This document shows, piece after piece, positions 1 through 10,640 of a DNA stretch of 64,000 nucleotides. Position 1 is the stretch's first letter. Every line of letters starts with the position of its first letter. The DNA is from Streptomyces sp. NBC_00663. Its GTDB lineage: Bacteria > Actinomycetota > Actinomycetes > Streptomycetales > Streptomycetaceae. The notes beneath the pieces are model-generated. The model was not told the DNA's origin. It was given only the letters and a program-made list of their open reading frames with translations, and did not search any database. The DNA lies in assembly GCF_036226885.1 (NCBI RefSeq), contig NZ_CP109027.1, positions 7,316,001 through 7,380,000 on the forward strand, given 5' to 3'. A program made the translations under genes and the position numbers.

Positions 1-522
1 GTACGTCAGTGTCAGCGCCGTGCCGCCCAGCCACACCGGGTCGACCGTCACGCCCTGGAGCCGCAGCGCGGGAACGCCCAGGACGACGATCATGAGGTTG
101 ATGATGAGCGGAAGTCCGCGGAAGAAGTCCGTGTAGGCGGCGGCCAGCACCCGCAGCGGGAAGAACACCGGGCCGCGCAGCGTACGGGCCACGGCGATGA
201 GCATGCCGAGGACGAGCACGGCCGCGCCGCAGATCAGCAGCAGCCGGACGTTGAGCCAGAGCCCTTCGAGGATCTTGGGCAGCGCCTCGCGCGCGTACTG
301 CCCGTTGAAGAAGGTCTCCTTGGTGCGCGGCCAGCCGGGCGCGTTGACGACGACCAGATAGAGGACGACCGCCGTCACGAGCGTCGAGACCGCGGCGATC
401 GCCGTGGCGCGGCGGGAGCGGGCGCGCTGGTGGCGCTCGCGTTCCAGTCGCCGCGCGGAGGGCGTGTACGCGTCGACCGGGTCCGGCGTCTCCGCGCCGG
501 ACTCGTCCTTCGTGAGCGTCAC
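1..522 (-). CDS. Amino-acid ABC transporter permease (3' end outside window)
   Basis: Inner-membrane permease subunit of a polar amino-acid ABC importer. The N-terminal 174 codons are visible: a charged cytoplasmic tail of about 45 residues, a first membrane helix, a second hydrophobic helix (VRLLLICGAAVLVLG), and a YTDFFRGLPLIINL segment resembling the YxxFFRGTPLL stretch of His/Glu/Gln permeases. The start is GTG at 522-520, which overlaps the stop of the binding-protein gene as GTGA, so the two are translationally coupled. The C-terminal helices and any ATPase gene lie beyond the left edge. The substrate cannot be told from the permease. Confidence 0.85.
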   Translation of the reverse strand, partial: MTLTKDESGAETPDPVDAYTPSARRLERERHQRARSRRATAIAAVSTLVTAVVLYLVVVNAPGWPRTKETFFNGQYAREALPKILEGLWLNVRLLLICGAAVLVLGMLIAVARTLRGPVFFPLRVLAAAYTDFFRGLPLIINLMIVVLGVPALRLQGVTVDPVWLGGTALTLTY

Positions 523-1406
523 TTGAGCACCGGGGCGTCGACGGCGTCGGACAGCCACTGCTGCTCGATCTTCGCCAGCGTGCCGTCCTTGCGCAGGGTG
601 TCCACGGCGTCGGTCACGCAGGACGTGAGCGCGCTGCCCTTGTCGAGGACGAGCCCGAACTGCTCCGGAGTGCCGCTCTGGTTCTCGAACTGGCCGACGA
701 TCTCGGCGTCCGTCACCTCGGCCGCCGTGATGTAGAAGGCGGTCGGCAGGTCCACGACGATGGCGTCCACCTGGCCGTTCTTCAGGGCGGACTTGGCCTG
801 GTCGTTCTTGGCGTAGGCGGCGGCCTGCTGCGTCGGCTTCACCACGTCCTCGATGTAGTTCAGGCTGGTGGTGCCGACCTGGGCGCCCAGCTTGAGGCCC
901 TTGAGGTCCGCGATGCTCGTCGCCTTGGCGGCCTTGGAGCCCTTGAGGGCGATGACGGCTTGGCGCACGTCGTAGTAGCCGGACGAGAAGTCCACGGCCT
1001 TCTTGCGCTCGGCGCTGATCGACACCTGGTTGATGTCGAAGTCGAACGTCTTCTCCCCGGGCGCGAACGCCTTGTTGAAGGGGACGCTCTGCCAGACGAC
1101 GGCGCTCTTGTCGTAACCGAGCCGCTCCGCCACCGCGTAGGCGACCGCGGACTCGAATCCCTTGCCGTTGGCGGGCTTGTCGTCCTTGAACCAGGGCTCG
1201 TACGCCGGCTCGTCGGTGGCGATCGTCAGCTTGCCGGACGTCTTGGTGGCGAGCTTGCCCTTGGTGCACGCGGTGCCCTTCGTCGACCCCGAGGGCTTGG
1301 CCGCCGAGTCCTCCTCGGGCTGCGGAGCGCAGCCGACGGCGGTGGCGAGCAGGGCTATCGTTCCGGCGGCTACGGCGCGGCGCAGGGCGCTGGGGGCGAG
1401 GTGCAT
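519..1406 (-). CDS. Amino-acid ABC transporter substrate-binding lipoprotein
   Basis: Extracellular solute-binding protein, SBP_bac_3 (glutamine/polar amino acid) type, 295 aa. From the ATG at 1406 it opens with a lipoprotein signal (MHLAPSALRRAVAA, hydrophobic core, lipobox ATAVGC), which argues for this start over an in-frame ATG upstream. Family segments visible are LTIATDEPAYEPW, DFDINQVSISAERKKAVDFS and LGAQVGTTSLNYIE. No good Shine-Dalgarno precedes the start, so a leaderless or upstream start remains possible. It is coupled to the permease by a 4-nt overlap. The ligand is probably a polar amino acid, but is not proven. Confidence 0.87.
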   Translation of the reverse strand: MHLAPSALRRAVAAGTIALLATAVGCAPQPEEDSAAKPSGSTKGTACTKGKLATKTSGKLTIATDEPAYEPWFKDDKPANGKGFESAVAYAVAERLGYDKSAVVWQSVPFNKAFAPGEKTFDFDINQVSISAERKKAVDFSSGYYDVRQAVIALKGSKAAKATSIADLKGLKLGAQVGTTSLNYIEDVVKPTQQAAAYAKNDQAKSALKNGQVDAIVVDLPTAFYITAAEVTDAEIVGQFENQSGTPEQFGLVLDKGSALTSCVTDAVDTLRKDGTLAKIEQQWLSDAVDAPVLK

Positions 1407-1769
1407 GGCGGGAGATTGACAGGACGTCGCCTCGTTTGTCGAGGTCACGTCGGCTTTTGTCCGCATACTGGGAACGGGTGTTGCGTTCTCGTGAACGGTC
1501 CCTGTGCGGGGTACGTCGCCGGGGCCGCCGGTCGAGGGCGGGGATCGGAAGACCGGCGGCCCGTACCGCGCAGGAGCCGTCATCCTGTGCGGGGCGGTTA
1601 CCAGTTGACCGCGCAACAAGGCAGGCCGGGAGCGTGCGGATGACACCGGCGTGTGCGAAGGGTTCACACGGGGCGCGTGCGTGCGCGTGCACGCCGGGCG
1701 TGCGGAATGGCCCTGTGCGCCCCGGCCTTCACGCGCCGCGCGTGCGGAGCGCTGCGGGCGCCCCGGCGT
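1407..1769. other. Intergenic region upstream of the amino-acid importer
   Basis: This 363-bp stretch lies between two minus-strand genes and should hold the importer promoter. The half nearest the hydrolase gene is low-complexity, with irregular repeats of GCGTGCG and GTGCGCG. No recognisable gene, terminator or clear -35/-10 pair was found. Open frames through it have no ribosome-binding site or family resemblance. Confidence 0.5.
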
Positions 1770-2426
1770 TCACCACCCGCGCGCGTGCCACTCCGGCAGA
1801 TGCGGTCGCTCGGCGCCCAGCGTCGTGTCGTTGCCGTGCCCCGGGTAGACCCATGTCTCGTCCGGCAGGACGTCGAAGATCTTCGTCTCCACGTCGCGGA
1901 TCAGGCTGGCGAACGCCTCGGGGTCCTTCCATGTGTTGCCCACGCCGCCGGGGAAGAGGCAGTCGCCGGTGAACACATGGGGGTGGCCGTGCGGGTCGTC
2001 GTAGACGAGGGCGATCGAGCCCGGCGTGTGGCCGACCAGATGGCGGGCGGTGAGTTCCACGTGGCCCACCTGGAGGGTGTCGCCGTCGGCGACGAGGACG
2101 TCGGTCGGCACGGGGATGCCGGCGGCGTCGTCCCGGCCCGCGTAGGTGCGGGCGCCCGTGGCCTCGACGACCCGGGCGAGCGCCTGCCAGTGGTCGCCGT
2201 GCTGGTGCGTGGTGACGACGGAGGCGATGCCGTCGTCACCGATCATGCCGAGCAGGGCGTCCGCGTCGTTGGCCGCGTCGATCAGCAGCTGCTCGTCCGT
2301 GGCCCGGCAGCGCAGCAGATAGGCGTTGTTGTTCATCGGACCGACCGCGATCTTGGTGATCATCAGGTCCTTGAGTTCGTGCACGTCCGCCGGGCCACCG
2401 ACGGTCACCTGTCCGCTGTACGTCAT
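1770..2426 (-). CDS. MBL-fold (glyoxalase II-like) metallo-hydrolase
   Basis: Cytosolic metallo-beta-lactamase-fold hydrolase of 218 aa, in the size range of short glyoxalase II-like proteins. It carries the metal motif THQHGDHW (THxHxDH), a later HTPGS histidine, TGDCLFPGG with the bridging aspartate, and a C-terminal YPGHGNDT histidine, so a two-metal site looks complete. Such proteins hydrolyse thioesters or similar substrates; the actual substrate is unknown. The next minus-strand gene, of mycothiol-dependent type, starts upstream and ends 21 bp away, suggesting a two-gene unit connected with thiol metabolism or detoxification. That link is inference from position. Confidence 0.85.
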   Translation of the reverse strand: MTYSGQVTVGGPADVHELKDLMITKIAVGPMNNNAYLLRCRATDEQLLIDAANDADALLGMIGDDGIASVVTTHQHGDHWQALARVVEATGARTYAGRDDAAGIPVPTDVLVADGDTLQVGHVELTARHLVGHTPGSIALVYDDPHGHPHVFTGDCLFPGGVGNTWKDPEAFASLIRDVETKIFDVLPDETWVYPGHGNDTTLGAERPHLPEWHARGW

Positions 2427-2447
2427 GGCGGTCAGTCTAGGACGCGC

Positions 2448-3134
2448 TCACAGCGGAGGAAGCTCCGGCAGCCGTCCGCCCTCCACCCGCAGCGTCGATC
2501 CGTCCCGACGTCCGGCGAGCCAGCCGAGCAGGTCCGCGGGCGGTCCCGTGACGGTGGCCACGACCGCCTCGGCCACCCGACCCGTCGTCCACGCGCGCGT
2601 GCCGTCCGTCAGCCGTGTCGGCGGTACGTCGGGGTGCCCGGTGAAGCGGTCGGCGAGGAACGCGATCTCTCTTCCCGTGAACTCCGCCGGTACGTCCTCC
2701 AGCTCGTACCCGATCCCCAGGTCGACGCGGTGCAGCTCCACCTCGACCCACCGCCGGAACGGCACCATGGCCGCCGAATCGGTCACCCCGTTGCGCAGCT
2801 GCACGATCCGCGACCAGTCGGCCGGCGCGGCCCCGGCCTCCTGGAAGCGGGCGGCGCTGTCGCGGACGTCCGCGAGCTGGACGTCGAGGGGGCGCGGGGC
2901 GTCGCGGTCGATGTCGGCGTCCCGGGCGTCGCCCGAGGCGTACATGGGGCGGCCTTCGAGTACGTTCACCAGGGCGTCCGCGTTCCGGGCGAGGTGGGCG
3001 AGGACATGACCACGGGTCCACCCGGGAAGCCGTGACGGCTCGGCCACCGACGCGTTGTCCAGTTCGGCGACTGCGGTGAGCAGCCGGTCCGTAGCGTCAC
3101 GTACAGACGCCAGGTCATGCGCGTGATCAATCAT
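2448..3134 (-). CDS. Maleylpyruvate isomerase family (mycothiol-dependent) protein
   Basis: A 228-aa protein of the DinB-like/MDMPI family. The N-terminal helical domain shows the signature LPGWTRGHVLAHLARNADAL, whose histidine is a metal ligand in mycothiol-dependent maleylpyruvate isomerase and related mycothiol transferases. WVEVELHRVDLG in the middle holds another probable metal-binding region. The C-terminal part (TGPPADLLGWLAGR) is typical of the MDMPI C-terminal domain. The start is ATG at 3134 with a weak GGG-containing leader. It reads away from uvrA, sharing a 225-bp divergent spacer. The substrate is not predictable. Confidence 0.82.
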   Translation of the reverse strand: MIDHAHDLASVRDATDRLLTAVAELDNASVAEPSRLPGWTRGHVLAHLARNADALVNVLEGRPMYASGDARDADIDRDAPRPLDVQLADVRDSAARFQEAGAAPADWSRIVQLRNGVTDSAAMVPFRRWVEVELHRVDLGIGYELEDVPAEFTGREIAFLADRFTGHPDVPPTRLTDGTRAWTTGRVAEAVVATVTGPPADLLGWLAGRRDGSTLRVEGGRLPELPPL

Positions 3135-3192
3135 GGTGCTGACCCTAGTCCCGCCACACCTTTGGGTGAAGGTGGTGAAGCGGTGCCGTAAA

Positions 3193-3208
3193 TCGAATGC
3201 GCGTGCTA
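3193..3208. promoter_or_regulatory. Degenerate LexA-box-like site upstream of uvrA
   Basis: TCGAATGCGCGTGCTA matches the actinobacterial SOS consensus TCGAAC-N4-GTTCGA at 9 of the 12 defined bases, with the left half almost intact. It lies about 150 bp upstream of the uvrA start. uvrA is often LexA-controlled, so the position makes sense, but the right half is poor and chance is not excluded. Confidence 0.25.
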
Positions 3209-3359
3209 TATGGTCGGTCGTGGCGTCGGGCATGCTGGATGGTCCGGGATTGTTGTCCCATTCGGGAATCCGACCGGCGTTGTCAGTGGCTCCCCCTAGT
3301 GTGAGAAGACACGGGGGCCTCGCCCCTGTCACTTCTCTGAAAGAAAGGTGCGGACCGGC

Positions 3360-6407
<3,048 letters not shown>

Positions 6408-6426
6408 CGGGGCAGAACACCGGATC

Positions 6427-6459
6427 CCGGGAGGCGGCTGGCCGACAGCCGCCTCCCGG
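6427..6459 (+). terminator. Hairpin terminator of uvrA
   Basis: A perfect 14-bp stem CCGGGAGGCGGCTG / CAGCCGCCTCCCGG with a 5-nt loop lies 20 bp after the uvrA stop. There is only a short T-run downstream, which is common for Streptomyces terminators. Confidence 0.85.
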
Positions 6460-6557
6460 CACCGTTTCCGGCCCCCGTCCCTTTGATCGACAGGCCCCGG
6501 GCTGTCATGCTGCGCCCAGCACCGAGCACCAAGTGCCTTGCACAGCAGGGGGAATCC

Positions 6558-7019
6558 ATGTCCGAACCCGTCGTCCCGGCCGCCAGAGGCACGTCACCGG
6601 ACCGCCGTGAGGAAAAGCCCGCGGACGTCGTATGGCAGCGCCTCCAGGAACAGATCCGCTGGTTCGACAAGAAGAGCGAGTCCGCCCAACACCAGTTCAG
6701 GCGCCTGAAGATGGCGACCCTGGTGCTGGCGGCGGGCATCCCGGTAGTGGTGGCGGCCTCCGCGCCGAACTGGGTCGCGGCACTCATGGGCGCCCTGGTC
6801 GCGGTCGTCGAGGGAACCCAGCAGCTCTTCAAGTACCAGGAGAACTGGATCAGTTACCGCTCGGTCTGCGAGAACCTGCGCCGCGAGGAGCACCTGTACC
6901 TGGCCCACGCCGGCCCCTACGCCACCGCTCAGAACCCCGAACTGCTGCTCGTCGAGCAGGTGGAGAAACTCGGCAGCCAGGAGACGACCCAGTGGGCGGA
7001 GCGCGAGACGGCGCACTGA
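6558..7019 (+). CDS. DUF4231 (SLATT-type) two-helix membrane protein
   Basis: A 153-aa protein that looks like a textbook DUF4231 domain. A basic/aromatic N-terminal helix (WQRLQEQIRWFDKKSE) precedes two close membrane helices at about residues 52-89, followed by GTQQLFKYQENWISYR and a C-terminal NLRREEHLYLAHAGPYA...QVEKLGSQE segment. SLATT/DUF4231 proteins were proposed, from comparative genomics, as pore-forming effectors of nucleotide-signalled conflict systems, but many stand alone and none is assigned here. The start has AGGGGGA just upstream. It sits alone between uvrA and a convergent sugar-kinase gene, with no sensor or nucleotidyltransferase beside it. Confidence 0.85.
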   Translation: MSEPVVPAARGTSPDRREEKPADVVWQRLQEQIRWFDKKSESAQHQFRRLKMATLVLAAGIPVVVAASAPNWVAALMGALVAVVEGTQQLFKYQENWISYRSVCENLRREEHLYLAHAGPYATAQNPELLLVEQVEKLGSQETTQWAERETAH

Positions 7020-7059
7020 CCTTCCGCTGCCTGCGGCCGTCTCCCTCGGCTCAGCCCTC

Positions 7060-7971
7060 TTACAAGCCCCCCACCTCACCGGCGTACGGCGGTTCCGCCC
7101 CCGCCCGTGAGCAGGTGATCGCCGCCGCGCGCGCCGCGAACCGCAGCAGTCGGGTCCAGTCGTCGGGGCGCAGTGCCTCAAGCGCCTCCGCGGACAGGGC
7201 GTCGAGGGCGGCCAGGCCGTGCAGCAGGGCCGCGTTCACGGTGTCACCGGCGCCGATCGTGTCGACCACGTCGACCTCCTCGCCCGGCACGGAGTGCACA
7301 CCCCCGTCCCGGGTGAACGCGGTCAGCCCGTCACCGCCCTGGGTGACGACCACGGCAGAGGGGCCCGAGGCCAGCCACTCGCGCGGGGTGCCGCCGAGCC
7401 ACAGCGCGTCCTCCTCCGAGAGCTTGAGCAGCGACACCGACGGCAGCCAGCTCTTGAACCGGGCCCGGTAGGCGTCCGCGTCCGGGATCAGCCCGGTGCG
7501 GATGTTGGGGTCGAGCGCGGTGAACACGCCCCGCGCGGCGGCGACCCGCATCAGCTCCTCGTAGGCGCTCGCCCCCGGTTCCAGCACCAGCGAACAGGTG
7601 CCGAACGACACCGCGCGCGTGTCGGCGGGGAGTTGGGCGGGGGCCGTGAACAGGCGGTCGGCGGTGCCGTCCACGTAGAAGGAGTAGGCGGCCGAGCCGT
7701 GCGTGTCGATCGTCGCGACGGCCAGCGTGGTCGGCTCCGGGCCGCGCTGCACGGCCGACACGTCCACCGAGGCCCGCCGCAGCCCGTCGAGCAGGGCCTC
7801 GCCGAACGCGTCGGACGACGTACGGGAGCAGAAGGCGGTGGGGGAGCCGAGGCGGCCGAGGGCGACGGCCGTGTTGTACGGGCCGCCGCCGAGCGCCGGC
7901 GTCAGCGCCGCCAGGGCTCCCGTGCCCTGCGGTACCAGGTCGATGAGTGCCTCACCGGCGACGACGATCAC
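7060..7971 (-). CDS. PfkB-family carbohydrate kinase (fructokinase-like)
   Basis: Cytosolic ATP-dependent sugar kinase of the ribokinase/PfkB family, 303 aa. GGGPYNTAVALGRLG near the N-terminus is PfkB signature 1, and DTIGAGDTVNAALLHGL near the C-terminus is signature 2 with the catalytic GAGD aspartate. N-terminal VVAGEALIDLVPQG resembles bacterial fructokinases. The start overlaps the stop of the LacI-type regulator gene by 4 nt (ATGA, 7968-7971), so the kinase is second in a two-gene operon and is very probably under that regulator. Fructose is the likeliest substrate; the sugar is inferred from resemblance only. Confidence 0.88.
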   Translation of the reverse strand: MIVVAGEALIDLVPQGTGALAALTPALGGGPYNTAVALGRLGSPTAFCSRTSSDAFGEALLDGLRRASVDVSAVQRGPEPTTLAVATIDTHGSAAYSFYVDGTADRLFTAPAQLPADTRAVSFGTCSLVLEPGASAYEELMRVAAARGVFTALDPNIRTGLIPDADAYRARFKSWLPSVSLLKLSEEDALWLGGTPREWLASGPSAVVVTQGGDGLTAFTRDGGVHSVPGEEVDVVDTIGAGDTVNAALLHGLAALDALSAEALEALRPDDWTRLLRFAARAAAITCSRAGAEPPYAGEVGGL

Positions 7972-9041
7972 GAGACGGTTCCTTTCTGAGGGTCTTCAGG
8001 GTTCTCGGACTTCCCGGACCGCGCGGGCGGTGCGACGGTTTCGGCGCAGCCGCACGAACCGCGGTGGACGAACGTGCAGGGCAGCCGCACGGTCCGGGCG
8101 GGCTCGTCCGGCGCGGCCAGCCGTGCCAGCAGCACCCGTACCGCTTCGGCGCCGATCTCCTTGCTGGGCTGGGAGATCGCGGTCAGCCGGGGGGAGAAGA
8201 GGTCGGCCCAGGCGAAGTCGTCGAAGCAGCACAGCGCGAGGTCGCCCGGCACCGACACGCCGTGGTCGCGCAGGGCGCGCAGGGCGCCGATGGTCATCGC
8301 GTTGTTGGCCGTGACGAGTGCCGTGGGCGGATCGGTGAGGGCCAGCAGGGCGGCGGTCGCCCGCTCGGCACCGGCCGACGCGGAGTCGCCGTGCGCGACG
8401 AGCCGCTCGTCGTACGGCAGTCCGGCGGCCGTGAGGCCGGACCGGTACCCGGCGATCCGCTCATCGCTGGTGCTGAGCCCGGACAGCCCGGCGACCAGGC
8501 CGATCCGCCGGTGGCCCAGGCCGGCGAGGTGGGTGACCAGCAGGCCGGTCGGCCCGATGTTCTCGGCGCACACCTGGTCGAAACGAGGCGCGTCGCCGAC
8601 CACCCGGTCCAGCAGCACCGTCGGTACCCGATGGCGGTCCAGGTAGGCCAGCAGCTCTCCGGGTTCCGCGGAGGGGGCGACGATCATGCCGTCCACCCGG
8701 CGCTCGTGCAGGAGCTGGACGACCTTGCGCTCATGGACGGGGTCGTCGTGCGGGTCGGCGATGAGGAGGCTGTAGCCGTGTCGCAGTGCCTCGGCCTCGA
8801 CGCCCTGGAGGATCTCAGTGAAGTACGGATTGCTGATCGCCGACACCGCGAGCCCTATGGAACGGGTGCGGGACGTCACCAGGGCACGGGCGAGCGTGTT
8901 GGGCGTGTAACCGAGCTCGTCCATGGCGTCGAGGACCGCCTGGCGGGTGTGGGGGAGGACCGGCCGGGTGCCGTTGAGCACATGCGAGACGGTCGCCACG
9001 GAGACGCCCGCGCTGCGCGCCACGTCGGCCATGGTCGGCAT
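7968..9041 (-). CDS. LacI-family transcriptional regulator
   Basis: A 357-aa LacI/GalR regulator. The N-terminal helix-turn-helix (MADVARSAGVSVATVSHVLN) and hinge segment (TPNTLARALVTSRTRSIG) are intact, followed by a periplasmic-binding-protein-like sensor domain (ISNPYFTEILQGVE, DVxGMIVAP-like strand, CCFDDFAWADLFSPRL, TAISQP). The C-terminal tail has an unusual Cys pair (GSCGC). It is the first gene of an operon with the sugar kinase. A 36-bp perfect palindrome 62 bp upstream carries the classic LacI-family core AACGCTTGCGCAAGCGTT, so autoregulation, and control of the kinase, is the natural reading. Confidence 0.93.
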   Translation of the reverse strand: MPTMADVARSAGVSVATVSHVLNGTRPVLPHTRQAVLDAMDELGYTPNTLARALVTSRTRSIGLAVSAISNPYFTEILQGVEAEALRHGYSLLIADPHDDPVHERKVVQLLHERRVDGMIVAPSAEPGELLAYLDRHRVPTVLLDRVVGDAPRFDQVCAENIGPTGLLVTHLAGLGHRRIGLVAGLSGLSTSDERIAGYRSGLTAAGLPYDERLVAHGDSASAGAERATAALLALTDPPTALVTANNAMTIGALRALRDHGVSVPGDLALCCFDDFAWADLFSPRLTAISQPSKEIGAEAVRVLLARLAAPDEPARTVRLPCTFVHRGSCGCAETVAPPARSGKSENPEDPQKGTVS

Positions 9042-9102
9042 GGCGACCCCCCTCGTTCCCTCCCAGAAACACCTTCAGGCCGGGAAGGTATCCCATCCAG
9101 AG

Positions 9103-9138
9103 CCGCGCGTAAACGCTTGCGCAAGCGTTTACGCGCGG
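9103..9138. promoter_or_regulatory. 36-bp perfect palindrome, LacI-family operator
   Basis: Positions 9103-9120 are exactly the reverse complement of 9121-9138. The centre CGCTTGCGCAAGCG is flanked by TAAA/TTTA, as in LacI/GalR-family operators with a central CG. It lies 62 bp upstream of the LacI-type gene start, where it could block that promoter. Confidence 0.88.
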
Positions 9139-9227
9139 TACCGGGCCTCAGAGGGGCTCGCTCCGGACATCGGAGGGGCGTGCTGCCGACCTCACAGGGG
9201 CAGGCTCCGCGCCTCAGAGGGCGCGCT

Positions 9228-10187
9228 CTACTCCCAGTCCCACCCGATCCCCACGATCCCGCTCCGCACCCGCGGCTCGACGATGTGGACCGAGCGATGG
9301 AGCCCGGTGAGGGCCAGTTCCTGGCGGCCGCTGCGAGGGGCCGCGGGCGAGTGCTGGGTGAAGCGGTGGCAGCGGGACGGCAGCGCGTTCTCGTCGAACC
9401 GCACCTGGAGCGCGTACTGGCCGCCGGCCGGCCCGAACCCGCGGACGTACTCGCGGGAGACACCGGCCGTGCCGTCCTCGATGGCGTAGCGGAAGAGGAA
9501 CGTATCGCCCGCGCGCAGCCGGGTGTCGAAGAGCAGCTCGGCCACCAGCACCCCGGTGTCGTGGTGCAGCCGGACGCGACCCGTGCGGCAGTTCTCCAGC
9601 GCGTGCACCCGCATATGCTCCGGTGCGCACCCCGGGTCGCCGTGGTGGACGGCCAGGAAGCGGTCGACGCCGTCCTTGTGGGCGCGCACGATGTGGTGCG
9701 ACTCGCGCCCGAGGAGTTCGCGGCGCCCGCCGATGCGTACCCACTCGTGGTGCCCGAGGGTGTGCAGTCCGCCGTCCACGGGTGAGCCCAGTTCGGCCAG
9801 CAGCCCTTGCAGGACGCCGGAGGCCTCGACGAGGGAGCGGTAGGAGCGGGCGGCGGGGCGCTGGCCGGCCGCACTGTCCTCGGTCTCGGCGAGCAGCCTG
9901 ATCAGCGACTCCTCGGGCAACTGGAGGATCTCCTCCAGGGCGCGGACCGCGCGCAGCGACTCGGGCCGCTGTGGCCGCCGTGCTCCCTGCTGCCAGTAGC
10001 TCAGGCTGGTGACACCGACTTTGACCCCGTGGCGGGAGAGGTGGTGCTGCACGCGCTGGAGGGGCAGACCGCGGGCGGCGATCGCGGCACGCAGGGCCAC
10101 GTGGAAGGGGCCGCCTCGCAGGGCCGAGTCCAGTTCCGCGGTGGCGACGACGGCGGCGACGTCCGCGTGCTGTGTGGCGTGCGGCAT
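9228..10187 (-). CDS. XRE-like helix-turn-helix regulator
   Basis: A 319-aa protein with an N-terminal DNA-binding region: FHVALRAAIAARGLPLQRVQ, then VKVGVTSLSYWQQGARRPQRPE, which reads as the recognition helix of an XRE-type fold, then LEEILQLPEESLIRLL. The remaining 220 residues form a mostly beta-strand C-terminal region (RVRLHHDTGVLVAELLFDT, FRYAIEDGT) that I cannot place in a known sensor family. Start ATG at 10187 has AAAGG eight bases upstream. It is probably monocistronic, with 453 bp of upstream DNA before uvrC. No target can be named. Confidence 0.75.
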   Translation of the reverse strand: MPHATQHADVAAVVATAELDSALRGGPFHVALRAAIAARGLPLQRVQHHLSRHGVKVGVTSLSYWQQGARRPQRPESLRAVRALEEILQLPEESLIRLLAETEDSAAGQRPAARSYRSLVEASGVLQGLLAELGSPVDGGLHTLGHHEWVRIGGRRELLGRESHHIVRAHKDGVDRFLAVHHGDPGCAPEHMRVHALENCRTGRVRLHHDTGVLVAELLFDTRLRAGDTFLFRYAIEDGTAGVSREYVRGFGPAGGQYALQVRFDENALPSRCHRFTQHSPAAPRSGRQELALTGLHRSVHIVEPRVRSGIVGIGWDWE

Positions 10188-10640
10188 GCAGGGGCCTTTC
10201 TGTGGGTGTTCGCAACGGCTGGTCAGACCGTGCGCGGGGACGTCCTCGGGGCCACCCCGTCGGCGCGGGGGGCGTCATCACATACGTACGCCGTCGCTTC
10301 CGTGCGCCGTCGTTCACGGCCCCGAGTTCCCCCGCATTGAAGCGTGTTGACCTAGTCCCGACAACACCTCCTGCCCAACAGCGGCCCCTGTGCGGCTGAT
10401 ACGCGACCGGTGGAGTCAAGTCGGCGCGCCGAAGCGGTCGTTGTCGAGTACGACTCCGATCGCCCCGGTGGCGAGCGACACCCGGGAGCTGCCGGCCGGG
10501 GGCCGAGGCATCGGCTGCCTCCGCAAGGTCCGCACTCTCATGGCCGAGGGCCGCAGGGTGCGCGGCGCGGGTCGCGGACCGCTGAAGGCTTCGTCCACAG
10601 CCTCGCCGGACTGTCACCGCCCGCCAGTAGGGTGTGAAGC
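10188..10640. other. Divergent promoter region between XRE regulator and uvrC
   Basis: This 453-bp spacer holds no gene I can support. At 10344-10367 there is an inverted repeat GTGTTG-N12-CAACAC, a possible operator for the minus-strand regulator. Just before uvrC, TAGGGT at about 10626-10631 could be a -10 element giving a very short leader. The rest is featureless GC-rich DNA. Confidence 0.5.

Noticed and set aside
1407..1769. CRISPR-like or tandem repeats of GCGTGCG
   Set aside because: Units are irregular and unspaced; this is low-complexity GC-rich DNA.
6558..7019. DUF4231 protein as part of a defence island
   Set aside because: Neighbours are uvrA and a sugar-kinase operon; no sensor, nucleotidyltransferase or nuclease effector adjacent.
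10410..10637. Short plus-strand frame before uvrC
   Set aside because: No ribosome-binding site, Arg/Gly/Pro-rich composition, and it occupies the expected promoter region.
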